Of a DNA stretch of 64,000 nucleotides, positions 15,746-23,109 are shown piece after piece. The translations under genes were made by a program, and so were the position numbers. The first letter of the stretch is position 1; the number at the start of each line of letters is the position of its first letter. The notes under the pieces were generated by a model. That model was given only the letters and a program-made list of their open reading frames with translations, did not search any database and was not told where the DNA came from. The stretch covers positions 3,224,001 to 3,288,000 of the forward strand of contig OZ241903.1 of assembly GCA_965203635.1 (NCBI GenBank), given 5' to 3'. Origin of the DNA: Aldehydirespirator sp965203635. Its GTDB lineage: Bacteria; Actinomycetota; Acidimicrobiia; Acidimicrobiales; Aldehydirespiratoraceae.

Positions 15746-17065
15746 ATGTTGATCGACAGCGCCCGACGGGCCGAGACCGCCGCCAAAGAGATGCTGGCAT
15801 ATGTCGATGACGACTCGGCGTCGTGTACGGAGATGCGCGAGGCGCTCGCGGTCTGTGCGGCGTTCATGGCCGCTGGCTTGGCGTTCCAGGCCGGCGCGGC
15901 TCGCATCATCGCCCGGGTCGAACGCCATGGCGACGGCGGCGCCCAGGTCCTCGCGGACGCAGCCGGGCTGTCACGGCGTGACGCGCACAGCCAGGTCAAG
16001 ACGGCCGAGGCCATCGGGGCTGTCCCCGCCGTGCGCGACGCGGTGGAGTCGGGTCGGGTGTCGCAGGCCAACGCCAAGCGGCTCGCCGACGCGGTGGAGA
16101 AGACCAGCGCCGCCGATGTCGAATCCGACCGTGAGCTGTTGGCCAAGGCCGAGTCGATGCGGCCCGAGCAGTTCGCCCGCGAGGCCCGTCGCTGGACCGT
16201 CGACCACCAAGCCGACGGCGGAGAGTCCGAGTACAGGCGCCAACGGGCCCGGCGCTGCGTGCGGACGTGGACCGACGATGACGACGGCATGGTGCATCTG
16301 CGCGGCCAGTTCGACCCCGTCACCGGCAAGCGCATCGCCAACCGGCTCCGGGAATCGGCCCGCCGACTCCACGACGCCGACAAGAAACACACCGATGACA
16401 CCGCGCGGCGCAGCTTCGACCAGTGCATGGCCGACGCCCTCGACCAGTTGACCTCCGCCACGAACCTGGGCGGCAGCAAGCCTTTCGCCGACATCTGCGT
16501 GGTCGCGCACGTCGACGACGCCACCGGCGAACTCATAGCAGAACTCCCCGACGGCGAACGGCTCCCCCGGGCGGTGCTCGAACAGCTCTCCTGCAACGCC
16601 AAGCTCACCGGCGTCGTCTATGACCGCAAGGGCACGCCGATCTGGCGCACCCAATCGCGGCGCACCGTCACCGAGAGCCAGTGGCAGCTGCTCATCGCCA
16701 AGTGGGGCGGCTGCTTCCACTGCGGCGCCAACCCCGGCATATGCCAAGGCCACCACATCGAGCCGGCCTCACAGGGCGGACCCACGAAGCTCGACAACCT
16801 CGTCCCCGCCTGCTGGAGCTGCCATCACCGAATCCACCACGACAACTGGCAGATCCGCAAGAGCCCCGACGGCTGGCACACACTGCACCCACCCGACCGG
16901 ACCCACCACGGACCCGCCCGCGCCCCCGAACAACCACCGCCGGTGTTCAGACCTGGAGCCAGACCAGTTGCCGGTCATCCACGCCGCGCCGGGCCCGACC
17001 CACCCCGGCGGGCGTCAACCCGGCCGCCGAACCCGCAACACGAGCCGCTCTTCACGCTCAACTAG
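15746..17065 (+). CDS. DUF222 / 13E12-repeat family HNH endonuclease
   Basis: A 439-residue protein. The N-terminal part (about 1-260) is the helical DUF222 domain common in Actinobacteria (AAFMAAGLAFQAGAARIIAR, LSRRDAHSQVKTAEAIGAVP, GRVSQANAKRLADAV). The HNH nuclease (about 320-370) has CFHCGAN, CQGHHIEP and CWSCHHRIHHDNW: two Cys pairs for zinc and the His-Asn-His metal finger. The C-terminal about 60 residues are Pro/Arg-rich and low complexity. Members often occur in many copies per genome and may be mobile. No Shine-Dalgarno is present, in line with a leaderless mRNA. Confidence 0.9.
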   Translation: MLIDSARRAETAAKEMLAYVDDDSASCTEMREALAVCAAFMAAGLAFQAGAARIIARVERHGDGGAQVLADAAGLSRRDAHSQVKTAEAIGAVPAVRDAVESGRVSQANAKRLADAVEKTSAADVESDRELLAKAESMRPEQFAREARRWTVDHQADGGESEYRRQRARRCVRTWTDDDDGMVHLRGQFDPVTGKRIANRLRESARRLHDADKKHTDDTARRSFDQCMADALDQLTSATNLGGSKPFADICVVAHVDDATGELIAELPDGERLPRAVLEQLSCNAKLTGVVYDRKGTPIWRTQSRRTVTESQWQLLIAKWGGCFHCGANPGICQGHHIEPASQGGPTKLDNLVPACWSCHHRIHHDNWQIRKSPDGWHTLHPPDRTHHGPARAPEQPPPVFRPGARPVAGHPRRAGPDPPRRASTRPPNPQHEPLFTLN

Positions 17066-17223
17066 CACGGCGCCGCCCGGGGCCCAGGGCCCAACACGGT
17101 TGCGGGACCGACCGACCGGCCAGCCCGGCCCGGCCCGCGAACCGTCGAGCCGGGCGCCGTACTACGCAAGAGCCGCCTGCAACGGACCGGGTGCTGCCTG
17201 AGCCACCGATCCCCACCCGCCGG

Positions 17224-17337
17224 GCTCAACCCCAGGGCAGGACCGGCCGCATCACCAGTTGACGCCCGGTGAGACCCCCGTCGAGTGCCGTGTTGCTCAA
17301 CCCCAGGGCAGGACCGGCCGCATCACCAGTCGACGCC
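17224..17337. repeat. Two 43-bp direct repeats
   Basis: Copies at 17224-17266 and 17295-17337 begin GCTCAACCCCAGGGCAGGAC and end GACGCC. They differ at one position (T at 17260, C at 17331). The start-to-start distance is 71 bp. They lie downstream of a putative nuclease gene. Possible origins are a local duplication or the footprint of an excised element. Confidence 0.75.
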
Positions 17338-17345
17338 GGTCAAGG

Positions 17346-17361
17346 GCCTCCGTCGGGAGGC
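17346..17361 (-). terminator. Hairpin downstream of ribF
   Basis: GCCTCC (17346-17351) and GGAGGC (17356-17361) pair around the loop GTCG, 8 nt after the ribF stop. There is no T tract, so termination is plausible but weakly supported. Confidence 0.4.
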
Positions 17362-17368
17362 TTGCCGA

Positions 17369-18316
17369 TTACGACAGGCCGAGACGGTTGCGGGCGTCGG
17401 TGACGTCGATGGCGAGCTGCTCGGAGAGATGCTCCAGGCCCTCGAACTTGCGCTCGCTCCTGAGGAAGTCGACGAACTCCACACGCACTTCGCATCCGTA
17501 CAGATCGCCGTCGAAGTCGATGACGTGGGCCTCCAACAGAGACTTCTCAGCGTGCTCGTAGAAGGTCGGCCGGCGACCGATGTTGATGGCGCATCCCCTG
17601 CGCTGGCCGTCGGGCAGCGTGCACCAGCCCGCGTACACCGCGTCGGTCGGCCAGGCCATGAACTTCGGGACGGGCACATTGGCGGTGGGAAACCCGACCG
17701 TGACCCCACGCCGGTCTCCGGGAACGACCGTGCCCCTCACCTCGTAGTAGCGACCCAGCATCCTCGCGGCCCGGGCCACGTCGCCTCCGGCGAGGGCCCG
17801 CCTCACCGTCGTGGACGACACCGGCTCGCGGGCGCCCTCGCGGTGCCGGATGAGCTTCAGGGGGACCACCTCGAAGTCCCACTCCCGGCCAAGGCGCTGG
17901 AGTTCGGCGACGTTGCCGGTGCGGCCCTTGCCGAAGTGGAAGTCCTCCCCCACCACCACGGCGCGGGCGTGGAGGGCGTCGAGGAAGACCTGCTCCACGA
18001 ACTCCTCCGGCCGGGTGCCGGCCCGAGCCTCGTCGAACTGGATCACGTACGTGTAGTCGAGCCCCTGAGCCTCGAGCAGCTCCAGCTTCTGTTCGAGGGT
18101 CGTCAGCAGCTTCGGCGCGTTCTCGGGGCGAACCACGTACGCCGGGTGGGTGTCGAACGTGACCACCGCTGACGCCACGTCCAGGCGCTCCGCAGTGCGC
18201 CGAACCTGGGTGAGAACCTCCTGGTGGCCGAGATGCACCCCGTCGAACACGCCGATCGCGGCCGCCACCGACACCATGGGGGGGAGCTGATCGCGCCGAT
18301 CGTGCAGCAGTTCCAC
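17369..18316 (-). CDS. ribF: Bifunctional riboflavin kinase / FAD synthetase
   Basis: A 315-residue protein, GTG start at 18316. The N-terminal FAD synthetase domain has the nucleotidyl-transferase motif IGVFDGVHLGHQEVL, then VVVGEDFHFGKGRTGN and PVSSTTVRRALAGGD. The C-terminal riboflavin kinase domain has VVPGDRRGVTVGFPTANVPV, where the PTAN motif binds ATP/Mg, and INIGRRPTFY with the catalytic Glu expected in LEAHVIDFDGDLYG. It converts riboflavin to FMN and FAD. It lies downstream of truB as in many bacteria, but here repeat R3 and the duplicated truB tails separate them. Confidence 0.96.
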   Translation of the reverse strand: MELLHDRRDQLPPMVSVAAAIGVFDGVHLGHQEVLTQVRRTAERLDVASAVVTFDTHPAYVVRPENAPKLLTTLEQKLELLEAQGLDYTYVIQFDEARAGTRPEEFVEQVFLDALHARAVVVGEDFHFGKGRTGNVAELQRLGREWDFEVVPLKLIRHREGAREPVSSTTVRRALAGGDVARAARMLGRYYEVRGTVVPGDRRGVTVGFPTANVPVPKFMAWPTDAVYAGWCTLPDGQRRGCAINIGRRPTFYEHAEKSLLEAHVIDFDGDLYGCEVRVEFVDFLRSERKFEGLEHLSEQLAIDVTDARNRLGLS

Positions 18317-18634
18317 AGACGCCTCCAGCGCGTGATAGTGCGTGATAGTGACGGTTCCGGGCCCCGGGGCCGGTACCTGGGAGGCTACCGACGCCGGTCC
18401 CCTACCTCACACCCGCCGCCGCGGCGTCACTCCCGCTCTCGTTCGCTTCGCTCACGGGCCGCTCGGGCCACGGCCTCACCGGCAGGGGCCGGATTCGTGC
18501 GTCTCTCCGCTCGGCCTCTAGCTGACAGCCACCACAACGGCCGGCTTCGTGCGTCTCTCCGCTCGGCCTCTAGCTGACAGCTCTAGCTGACAGCCACCAC
18601 AACGGCCGGCTTCGTGCGTCTCTCCGCTCGGCCT
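18317..18634. other. Intergenic region between truB and ribF
   Basis: 318 bp made almost entirely of repeats: a 10-bp tandem duplication (CGTGATAGTG at 18331-18350) just before ribF, element R3 (18431-18519), and duplicated truB 3' tails (18494-18634). No riboswitch such as an FMN element was recognised upstream of ribF. Confidence 0.7.
18431..18519 (-). repeat. Dispersed 89-bp intergenic repeat, copy R3
   Basis: Full-length copy in the same direction as truB. It starts inside a duplicated truB tail: the duplicated stop codon TAG (18520-18518) shares its AG with the 5' block AGAGGCCGAGCGG. The 3' block has small changes (GCGAACGAGAGCGGGA). Confidence 0.85.
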
Positions 18635-18645
18635 CTAGCTGACAG
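18494..18645 (-). repeat. Tandem duplication of the truB 3' end plus the first 26 bp of R3
   Basis: A 35-bp stretch (TTCGTGCGTCTCTCCGCTCG then GCCTCTAGCTGACAG on the plus strand) occurs at 18494, 18546 and 18611. The third is the true end of truB. The first two carry an extra 17 bp that resembles the truB codons before the stop. The middle copy also has an internal 13-bp duplication. The array therefore contains one real and at least two surplus truB tails with stop codons. Confidence 0.85.
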
Positions 18646-19498
18646 CCGCCACCACTACCGTCGGCTTGGCTCCGGTGCGGAAACTCTCGTACACCGCGAG
18701 CAGCGTGCCCTCGGAGTCGTGCACCGCCCACGGGCCGTCTCCTACGACGCCGAGGTACTCAAGATCCAGGACCCGGCCGTGAGCCACCTGGACCGCCACC
18801 GCCGGAGGAACCCGCACGCCGGACAGATGTTGGACAGCGTGCGCCATCGGCAGCACCTCGGCAGACTCGACCGGGCGGGCCGCGTCGAGCCCGAAGCCGC
18901 CCACGGCCGTGCGCCGAAGGTTCCGCAGGTGGGCGCCACCGCCCAGGGCCCGACCCAGATCCGCGGCGAGCACCCTCACGTAGGTGCCCGAAGAGCAGTC
19001 GACCACGGCCCGAAGCACGGCGTCGGTGCCCGGCGCGGGCGTGACGTCGAATCGGTGGACCGTGACCGGCCGGGCCTCGCGCTCCACCTCCACGCCGGCG
19101 CGGGCGAGGGTGTGAAGCCTGCGTCCTCCCACCTTCACCGCCGAGACCATGGGCGGAACCTGGAGGATCTCGCCGGTGAGGGCGGCAACCGCGGTGCGAA
19201 TCTGTTCCGCGCTCACGCCGGCCATGTCGTGGCGGGCTGTCACCCGCCCCGTCGAGTCGAGGGTGTCGGTCTCGATTCCGAGCACGATCTCCGCCTCGTA
19301 GCTCTTCGGGAGTCCGGTGACATACCGCAGCAGCCGGGTCGCCCTGCCCACGCCGAGGACCAGCACCCCGGTGGCATCGGGGTCCAGGGTGCCGCTGTGC
19401 CCCACCCTCCTGGTGCCCAGCACGCCCCGGGCCTTGGCCACCACATCGTGGCTCGTCCAGCCGGCGGGCTTGTCAATGACCGCGACGCCGTCGGGCAC
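18635..19498 (-). CDS. truB: tRNA pseudouridine synthase B
   Basis: A 287-residue enzyme that makes pseudouridine 55 in the T-loop of tRNAs. The likely start is GTG 19498, which shares a base with the rbfA stop (TAGTG); a TTG at 19504 is an alternative. The substrate-binding start DGVAVIDKPAGWTSHDVV and the catalytic motif RRVGHSGTLDPDATGVL (catalytic Asp in LDPDAT) are clear, followed by KSYEAEIVLGIETDTLD and PMVSAVKVGGRRLHTLAR. The C-terminal PUA-like region ends GAKPTVVVAAVS. The 3' end is duplicated downstream. Confidence 0.96.
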   Translation of the reverse strand: MPDGVAVIDKPAGWTSHDVVAKARGVLGTRRVGHSGTLDPDATGVLVLGVGRATRLLRYVTGLPKSYEAEIVLGIETDTLDSTGRVTARHDMAGVSAEQIRTAVAALTGEILQVPPMVSAVKVGGRRLHTLARAGVEVEREARPVTVHRFDVTPAPGTDAVLRAVVDCSSGTYVRVLAADLGRALGGGAHLRNLRRTAVGGFGLDAARPVESAEVLPMAHAVQHLSGVRVPPAVAVQVAHGRVLDLEYLGVVGDGPWAVHDSEGTLLAVYESFRTGAKPTVVVAAVS

Positions 19499-19896
19499 TA
19501 CCAACTCTCGGGGTCGGCGGCGCCGTCGGTGCCGTCGAGGAGCCTCTCGATGCGCTCGGCCGAGCGCAGCACAGTGTCGGGACGGAACACGAGCTCCGGC
19601 GTGCGTCGCAGCCGAGTCTGGTCCCCGACAATGCGCCGCAAGCCGCGGGTGTGCTCCTCGAAGGCATCAGCGATGTCGGCATCGCCCTCCTCGGTGTCGC
19701 CGAGGGACGTGAACCACACGACCGCCCTGTGCAGGTCACGGTCGACGTCGACGCCCGTGACCGACACCATGGCCAACCGGTCATCGTCGATCTGCTCCAT
19801 GGACTCGGCGATGATGCGCCGGATGAGCTCGCCCACCCGGGCGGTGCGATGGCCGGCCCGGTGGTCGGGATGCGAGCGTCGGGTCCGCCGTGTCAT
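19498..19896 (-). CDS. rbfA: Ribosome-binding factor A
   Basis: A 132-residue protein, ATG at 19896. The reading frame stays open upstream only because repeat R4 is open in this frame, so longer starts should be rejected. It has the KH-like RbfA core: ARVGELIRRIIAESMEQI, VSVTGVDVDRDLHRAVVWFT and LRRIVGDQTRLRRTPELVFR. It helps mature the 16S rRNA 5' end in the small subunit. AGGAG at 9 nt before the ATG lies inside R4. The stop shares a base with the truB start. Confidence 0.93.
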   Translation of the reverse strand: MTRRTRRSHPDHRAGHRTARVGELIRRIIAESMEQIDDDRLAMVSVTGVDVDRDLHRAVVWFTSLGDTEEGDADIADAFEEHTRGLRRIVGDQTRLRRTPELVFRPDTVLRSAERIERLLDGTDGAADPESW

Positions 19897-19900
19897 GTGC

Positions 19901-19967
19901 TCCCGCTCCTGTTCACTGCGTTCACGGACCGCTCGGGCCACTGTGATGCGGGCCGGCGGGGGCCTCA
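19901..19967 (-). repeat. Dispersed intergenic repeat, shortened copy R4
   Basis: A 67-bp copy that fills almost the whole infB-rbfA gap. Its first three bases are the infB stop codon (TGAGGCC). About 22 bp of the variable middle are missing. The 3' block reads GAACAGGAGCGGGA instead of GAACAAGAGCGGGA, which creates an AGGAG ribosome binding site for rbfA. Confidence 0.75.
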
Positions 19968-22805
19968 CCCATCGAGGGTTCGGGCCACCTCGCGCTCTTC
20001 GAAGGTCTCGATTATGTCGCCCGCCTTGAGATCCTGGAAGTTGCTCAGACCGATGCCGCACTCGAACCCCGACTGAACCTCGCGGACGTCGTCGGTGAAG
20101 CGCTTGAGCGAGTTGACGGTCCCCTTCCAGATGATGGCCCCGTCGCGCAGGAAACGCACCTTGGCTCCCCTGGTGATGGTGCCGTTCTGCACGTAGCAGC
20201 CGGCCACCGCTCCCACCCGGGGGATGCGGAAGACCTGGCGCACCTCGGCTTCGCCCGTGACGATCTCCTCGATGTCGGGGGCGAGCATCCCTACCATGGC
20301 CGACGAGACGTCCTCGAGCAGCTTGTAGATGATCTCGTAGGTGCGGATCTCCACGTTCTCGGCGTCGGCAGCCTCACGAGCCTTGCGGTCGGGACGGACG
20401 TTGAAGCCGATGATGGTTGCGTTCGACGCCGAGGCGAGCTGGATGTCGTTCTCGGTGATGCCGCCCACACCCCGATGCACGATGGCGATGCGGACCTCGC
20501 CGGTCTCGAGTTTGCGGAGGCTCTCGGTGACGGCCTCCAGCGACCCGTTGACGTCGGCCTTCACGATGACGTTGAGCGTGGCCGTCTCGCCCCGCTGGAT
20601 CCGGGTGAACAGATCCTCGAGCTTGGCCCCGCCGGACAGCGCGTGAGCCTCGCGTCCCAGACTCGACAGGCGCTGCCAGTGCTCGCGGGTGTCGGCCACC
20701 CGCCCGGCGATCTTCTCGTTGGGAGCGACCGCGAAGGCATCGCCCGCGATGGCGACCTCCGACAAGCCCAGGACCTGGACCGGCGTCGACGGAGGGGCGT
20801 CATCGACGGCCTCGCCCCGATCGTCGAGCAGGGCCCGGACACGACCCCAGGACGCACCCGCGACCACGGGGTCACCGATGCGCAGGGTGCCTCTCTGCAC
20901 CAGCACGGTGGCCACAGGACCCCGCCCGATGTCGAGATTCGACTCGAGCACGACCCCGCCCGCTCGACCATCCGACGATGCCCTCAGATCCTCGACCTCG
21001 GCCACCAGCAGTATCTGATCAAGCAAGTCCTCGAGGCCCTGGCCGGTCAGAGCCGACACCTCGCAGTAGATCGTCTCCCCGCCCCAGGCCTCCGGAACCA
21101 GACCCTGCTCGGCCACTCCGGCCACGGTCCTCTGCGGATCGGCGTTGGGGCGATCGATCTTGTTGACCGCGACCACGATGGGAACGTCGGCGGCTTTGGC
21201 GTGGTTGATGGCCTCGACTGTCTGGGGCATCACGCCGTCGTCGGCGGCCACGACCAGCACCACGATGTCGGTGGCGCCCGCGCCCCGGGCCCGCATGGCC
21301 GTGAACGCCTCGTGGCCGGGAGTGTCGATGAAGGTGAGCGTCCGGTCGTTGCGCTCGACCTGATAGGCGCCGATGTGCTGGGTGATCCCGCCCGCCTCGC
21401 CGTCGACCACGTTCGTGTCGCGGATCCGGTCGAGCAGCAGCGTCTTGCCGTGGTCGACGTGGCCCATGACGGTGATCACGGGAGCCCTGAGGGGAGCGAC
21501 GCCTGAGTCATCGTCTCCGTCGATCCCGAGGAGCTTGCGCAGTTCGGCCTCCTGCTCCTCACCAGGGTCGACGAGGCGGATCTCGGCACCGATCTCGGCC
21601 GCGAACAACTCCATCATCTCGTCGCTCAGCGACTGGGTGGCGGTAACCATCTCGCCGTGCTGCATCAGGAAGCGGACCACATCGGCGGCGGTGCGATTGA
21701 GCTTGGGGCCGAAGTCCTGGGCGGCCGAGGCCCGCTCCACCACGACGACGCCCTCGGGTACCGCGGCGTGACGGGGCGTGTAGGTCGGGACATCCATGGG
21801 CTGGAGTTCCTCGCGCACCCGCCGCCTGCGGCTCTTGCGGCGGGGCGGGCGTCGCTGAGCGCCACCGGGGGCGCCCCTGCCCCCGCCGGGCCGGCCCGGC
21901 GGTCCTGGAGCGACAGGCCGGGGACCGCCCAGAGAGCGAGGACCGCCTGATGGGGCGCCGCGGCGGGGGCCTGCCGGTCGATCAACCTGAGGCCGGGGGC
22001 CCGCCGGGCGGGAGGCCCCGCTGGACGGGCGGCGCTCCGGCGCGGCCGGACCTCCCCGGCTGGGAGTCCCCTGAGGGGCGGGCGGCCGAAGGCGGCGAGG
22101 CGGAGGAGGCGGGGGAATGGGCTTGCCCGACCGCGAGACGGGAGGGGTTCCGGGCCTGAGAGGGCGGGGCGGCGCCGCGCTGGCCTGCGCCTTGGGGCCC
22201 GCGGGCCTGGGCGGCGGGGGCTCCTCCGCTACGGGCTGGGGCTCCTGGACGACGACTCGCTTGGGCGGAGCCACACTGCCGCTCGAGGAGATGGTCACCT
22301 TCGGCTTCGCGGTGGCAGGCTCGGTCACTTCCGTGGCGGCCGGTGCGGCCGCGGCGGCCACCGAAGCGTCCGGCTCAACCTGCGGTGCGGCCTGGGCGGC
22401 CGGCGCCCTCGCGGCCGGTGCGGCCCGGACTCTGGACTCGCTGCTGACCTCGGCCGCGGGCTTCTCAGGAACAACCGGCTGGGGACTGGGAGCTTCCGCC
22501 TCCGGCTTCGACGTGACCGGCGCCTTGGCCGCGGGCTTCACAGGCTCCGGCTTCACCGGTTCCGGCTCGACGGTCTCCGGTTCGACGGTCTCCGGTTCCG
22601 CGATCTTCACCGGTTCCGGAGGCGGCGGGGGCTTCAGCAGCCCGTCGCGGTCTGCTCGTCGCCGTACGCGGTCGGCTTGAGCCTCGACGATGCTCGAAGA
22701 ATGTGATTTGACTCCGATGCTGAGCGCGAAGCAAAGATCGAGCGTCTCTTGATTCGTCAGTCCGAGCTCCTTGGCGAGCTCGTGGACGCGGATCTTGCCT
22801 GGCAA
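19965..22805 (-). CDS. infB: Translation initiation factor IF-2
   Basis: A 946-residue factor, TTG start at 22805 with GGGGG 6 nt upstream. The N-terminal IF2N domain (KIRVHELAKELGLTNQETLD) is followed by a long Pro/Glu/Ala then Gly/Arg-rich linker (about residues 55-320), and a second IF2N-like segment. The GTPase domain starts near residue 440: VITVMGHVDHGKTLLLDRI (G1), DTPGHEAFT (G3) and VAVNKIDRPNAD (G4). Domains II, III and IV follow, ending in the fMet-tRNA-binding C2 region (CGIGLSNFQDLKAGDIIETF). It delivers initiator tRNA to the ribosome. It sits in the conserved nusA-ylxR-infB-rbfA order. Confidence 0.97.
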   Translation of the reverse strand: MPGKIRVHELAKELGLTNQETLDLCFALSIGVKSHSSSIVEAQADRVRRRADRDGLLKPPPPPEPVKIAEPETVEPETVEPEPVKPEPVKPAAKAPVTSKPEAEAPSPQPVVPEKPAAEVSSESRVRAAPAARAPAAQAAPQVEPDASVAAAAAPAATEVTEPATAKPKVTISSSGSVAPPKRVVVQEPQPVAEEPPPPRPAGPKAQASAAPPRPLRPGTPPVSRSGKPIPPPPPPRRLRPPAPQGTPSRGGPAAPERRPSSGASRPAGPRPQVDRPAGPRRGAPSGGPRSLGGPRPVAPGPPGRPGGGRGAPGGAQRRPPRRKSRRRRVREELQPMDVPTYTPRHAAVPEGVVVVERASAAQDFGPKLNRTAADVVRFLMQHGEMVTATQSLSDEMMELFAAEIGAEIRLVDPGEEQEAELRKLLGIDGDDDSGVAPLRAPVITVMGHVDHGKTLLLDRIRDTNVVDGEAGGITQHIGAYQVERNDRTLTFIDTPGHEAFTAMRARGAGATDIVVLVVAADDGVMPQTVEAINHAKAADVPIVVAVNKIDRPNADPQRTVAGVAEQGLVPEAWGGETIYCEVSALTGQGLEDLLDQILLVAEVEDLRASSDGRAGGVVLESNLDIGRGPVATVLVQRGTLRIGDPVVAGASWGRVRALLDDRGEAVDDAPPSTPVQVLGLSEVAIAGDAFAVAPNEKIAGRVADTREHWQRLSSLGREAHALSGGAKLEDLFTRIQRGETATLNVIVKADVNGSLEAVTESLRKLETGEVRIAIVHRGVGGITENDIQLASASNATIIGFNVRPDRKAREAADAENVEIRTYEIIYKLLEDVSSAMVGMLAPDIEEIVTGEAEVRQVFRIPRVGAVAGCYVQNGTITRGAKVRFLRDGAIIWKGTVNSLKRFTDDVREVQSGFECGIGLSNFQDLKAGDIIETFEEREVARTLDG

Positions 22806-22818
22806 CGCGTGCCCCCGT

Positions 22819-23109
22819 TCAGAGAGTCTGGCTGGCGCGACCGCCCGGCCCGGGATCGCTCCCCGGGTCCGACGGCCACGCTTGTTGAAGCCTAGCGATC
22901 TCGCCCGGCTCTACGTCAGCCCGCAAGGCCCGCCCGAAGGCTCGACGGCGCCGGGCCGACTCGAAGCAGGCGATGTCCGCGCACAGCCAGGCGCCCCGGC
23001 CGGGTCCGGGCCCCACAACCAGAGCGCCGCTGGGATCCCTGCGCACCCGCCGCATCTCCGCGCTCGGGCGGCGGGTGCGGCAACCGATGCAGGTCCGGAC
23101 CGGGCTCAG
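22819..23109 (-). CDS. ylxR: YlxR (DUF448) nucleic-acid-binding protein, probable CTG start
   Basis: A 96-residue protein if it starts at CTG 23109, which overlaps the nusA stop as CTGA. The family begins PVRTCIGCRTRRPSAEMRRV, exactly 4 residues after this CTG. No ATG, GTG or TTG was seen near this point in frame; an ATG at 23301 would overlap nusA by nearly 200 nt. A GGAG lies 5 nt before the CTG. Further family features are GRGAWLCADIACFESARRR and AFGRALR. YlxR is a small RNA-binding protein linked to RNase P and transcription-translation genes. It lies 13 nt before infB. Confidence 0.85.
   Translation of the reverse strand: MSPVRTCIGCRTRRPSAEMRRVRRDPSGALVVGPGPGRGAWLCADIACFESARRRRAFGRALRADVEPGEIARLQQAWPSDPGSDPGPGGRASQTL

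Larger units (their letters stand above)
17066..17368. other. Intergenic region between the HNH gene and ribF
   Basis: About 300 bp between convergent genes. It holds a GC-rich 3' region, two 43-bp direct repeats (17224-17266 and 17295-17337), and a small hairpin next to the ribF stop. No credible gene or RNA was seen. Confidence 0.6.

Noticed and set aside
17224..17337. CRISPR array
   Set aside because: Only two 43-bp copies with a 28-bp gap, no palindromic repeat, and no cas genes.
18317..18430. FMN riboswitch upstream of ribF
   Set aside because: None of the conserved FMN-element stems was recognised; the region holds only a short tandem repeat and R3.
19498..20061. A longer rbfA starting at 20061
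   Set aside because: It would overlap infB and run through repeat R4; the family start is at 19896.
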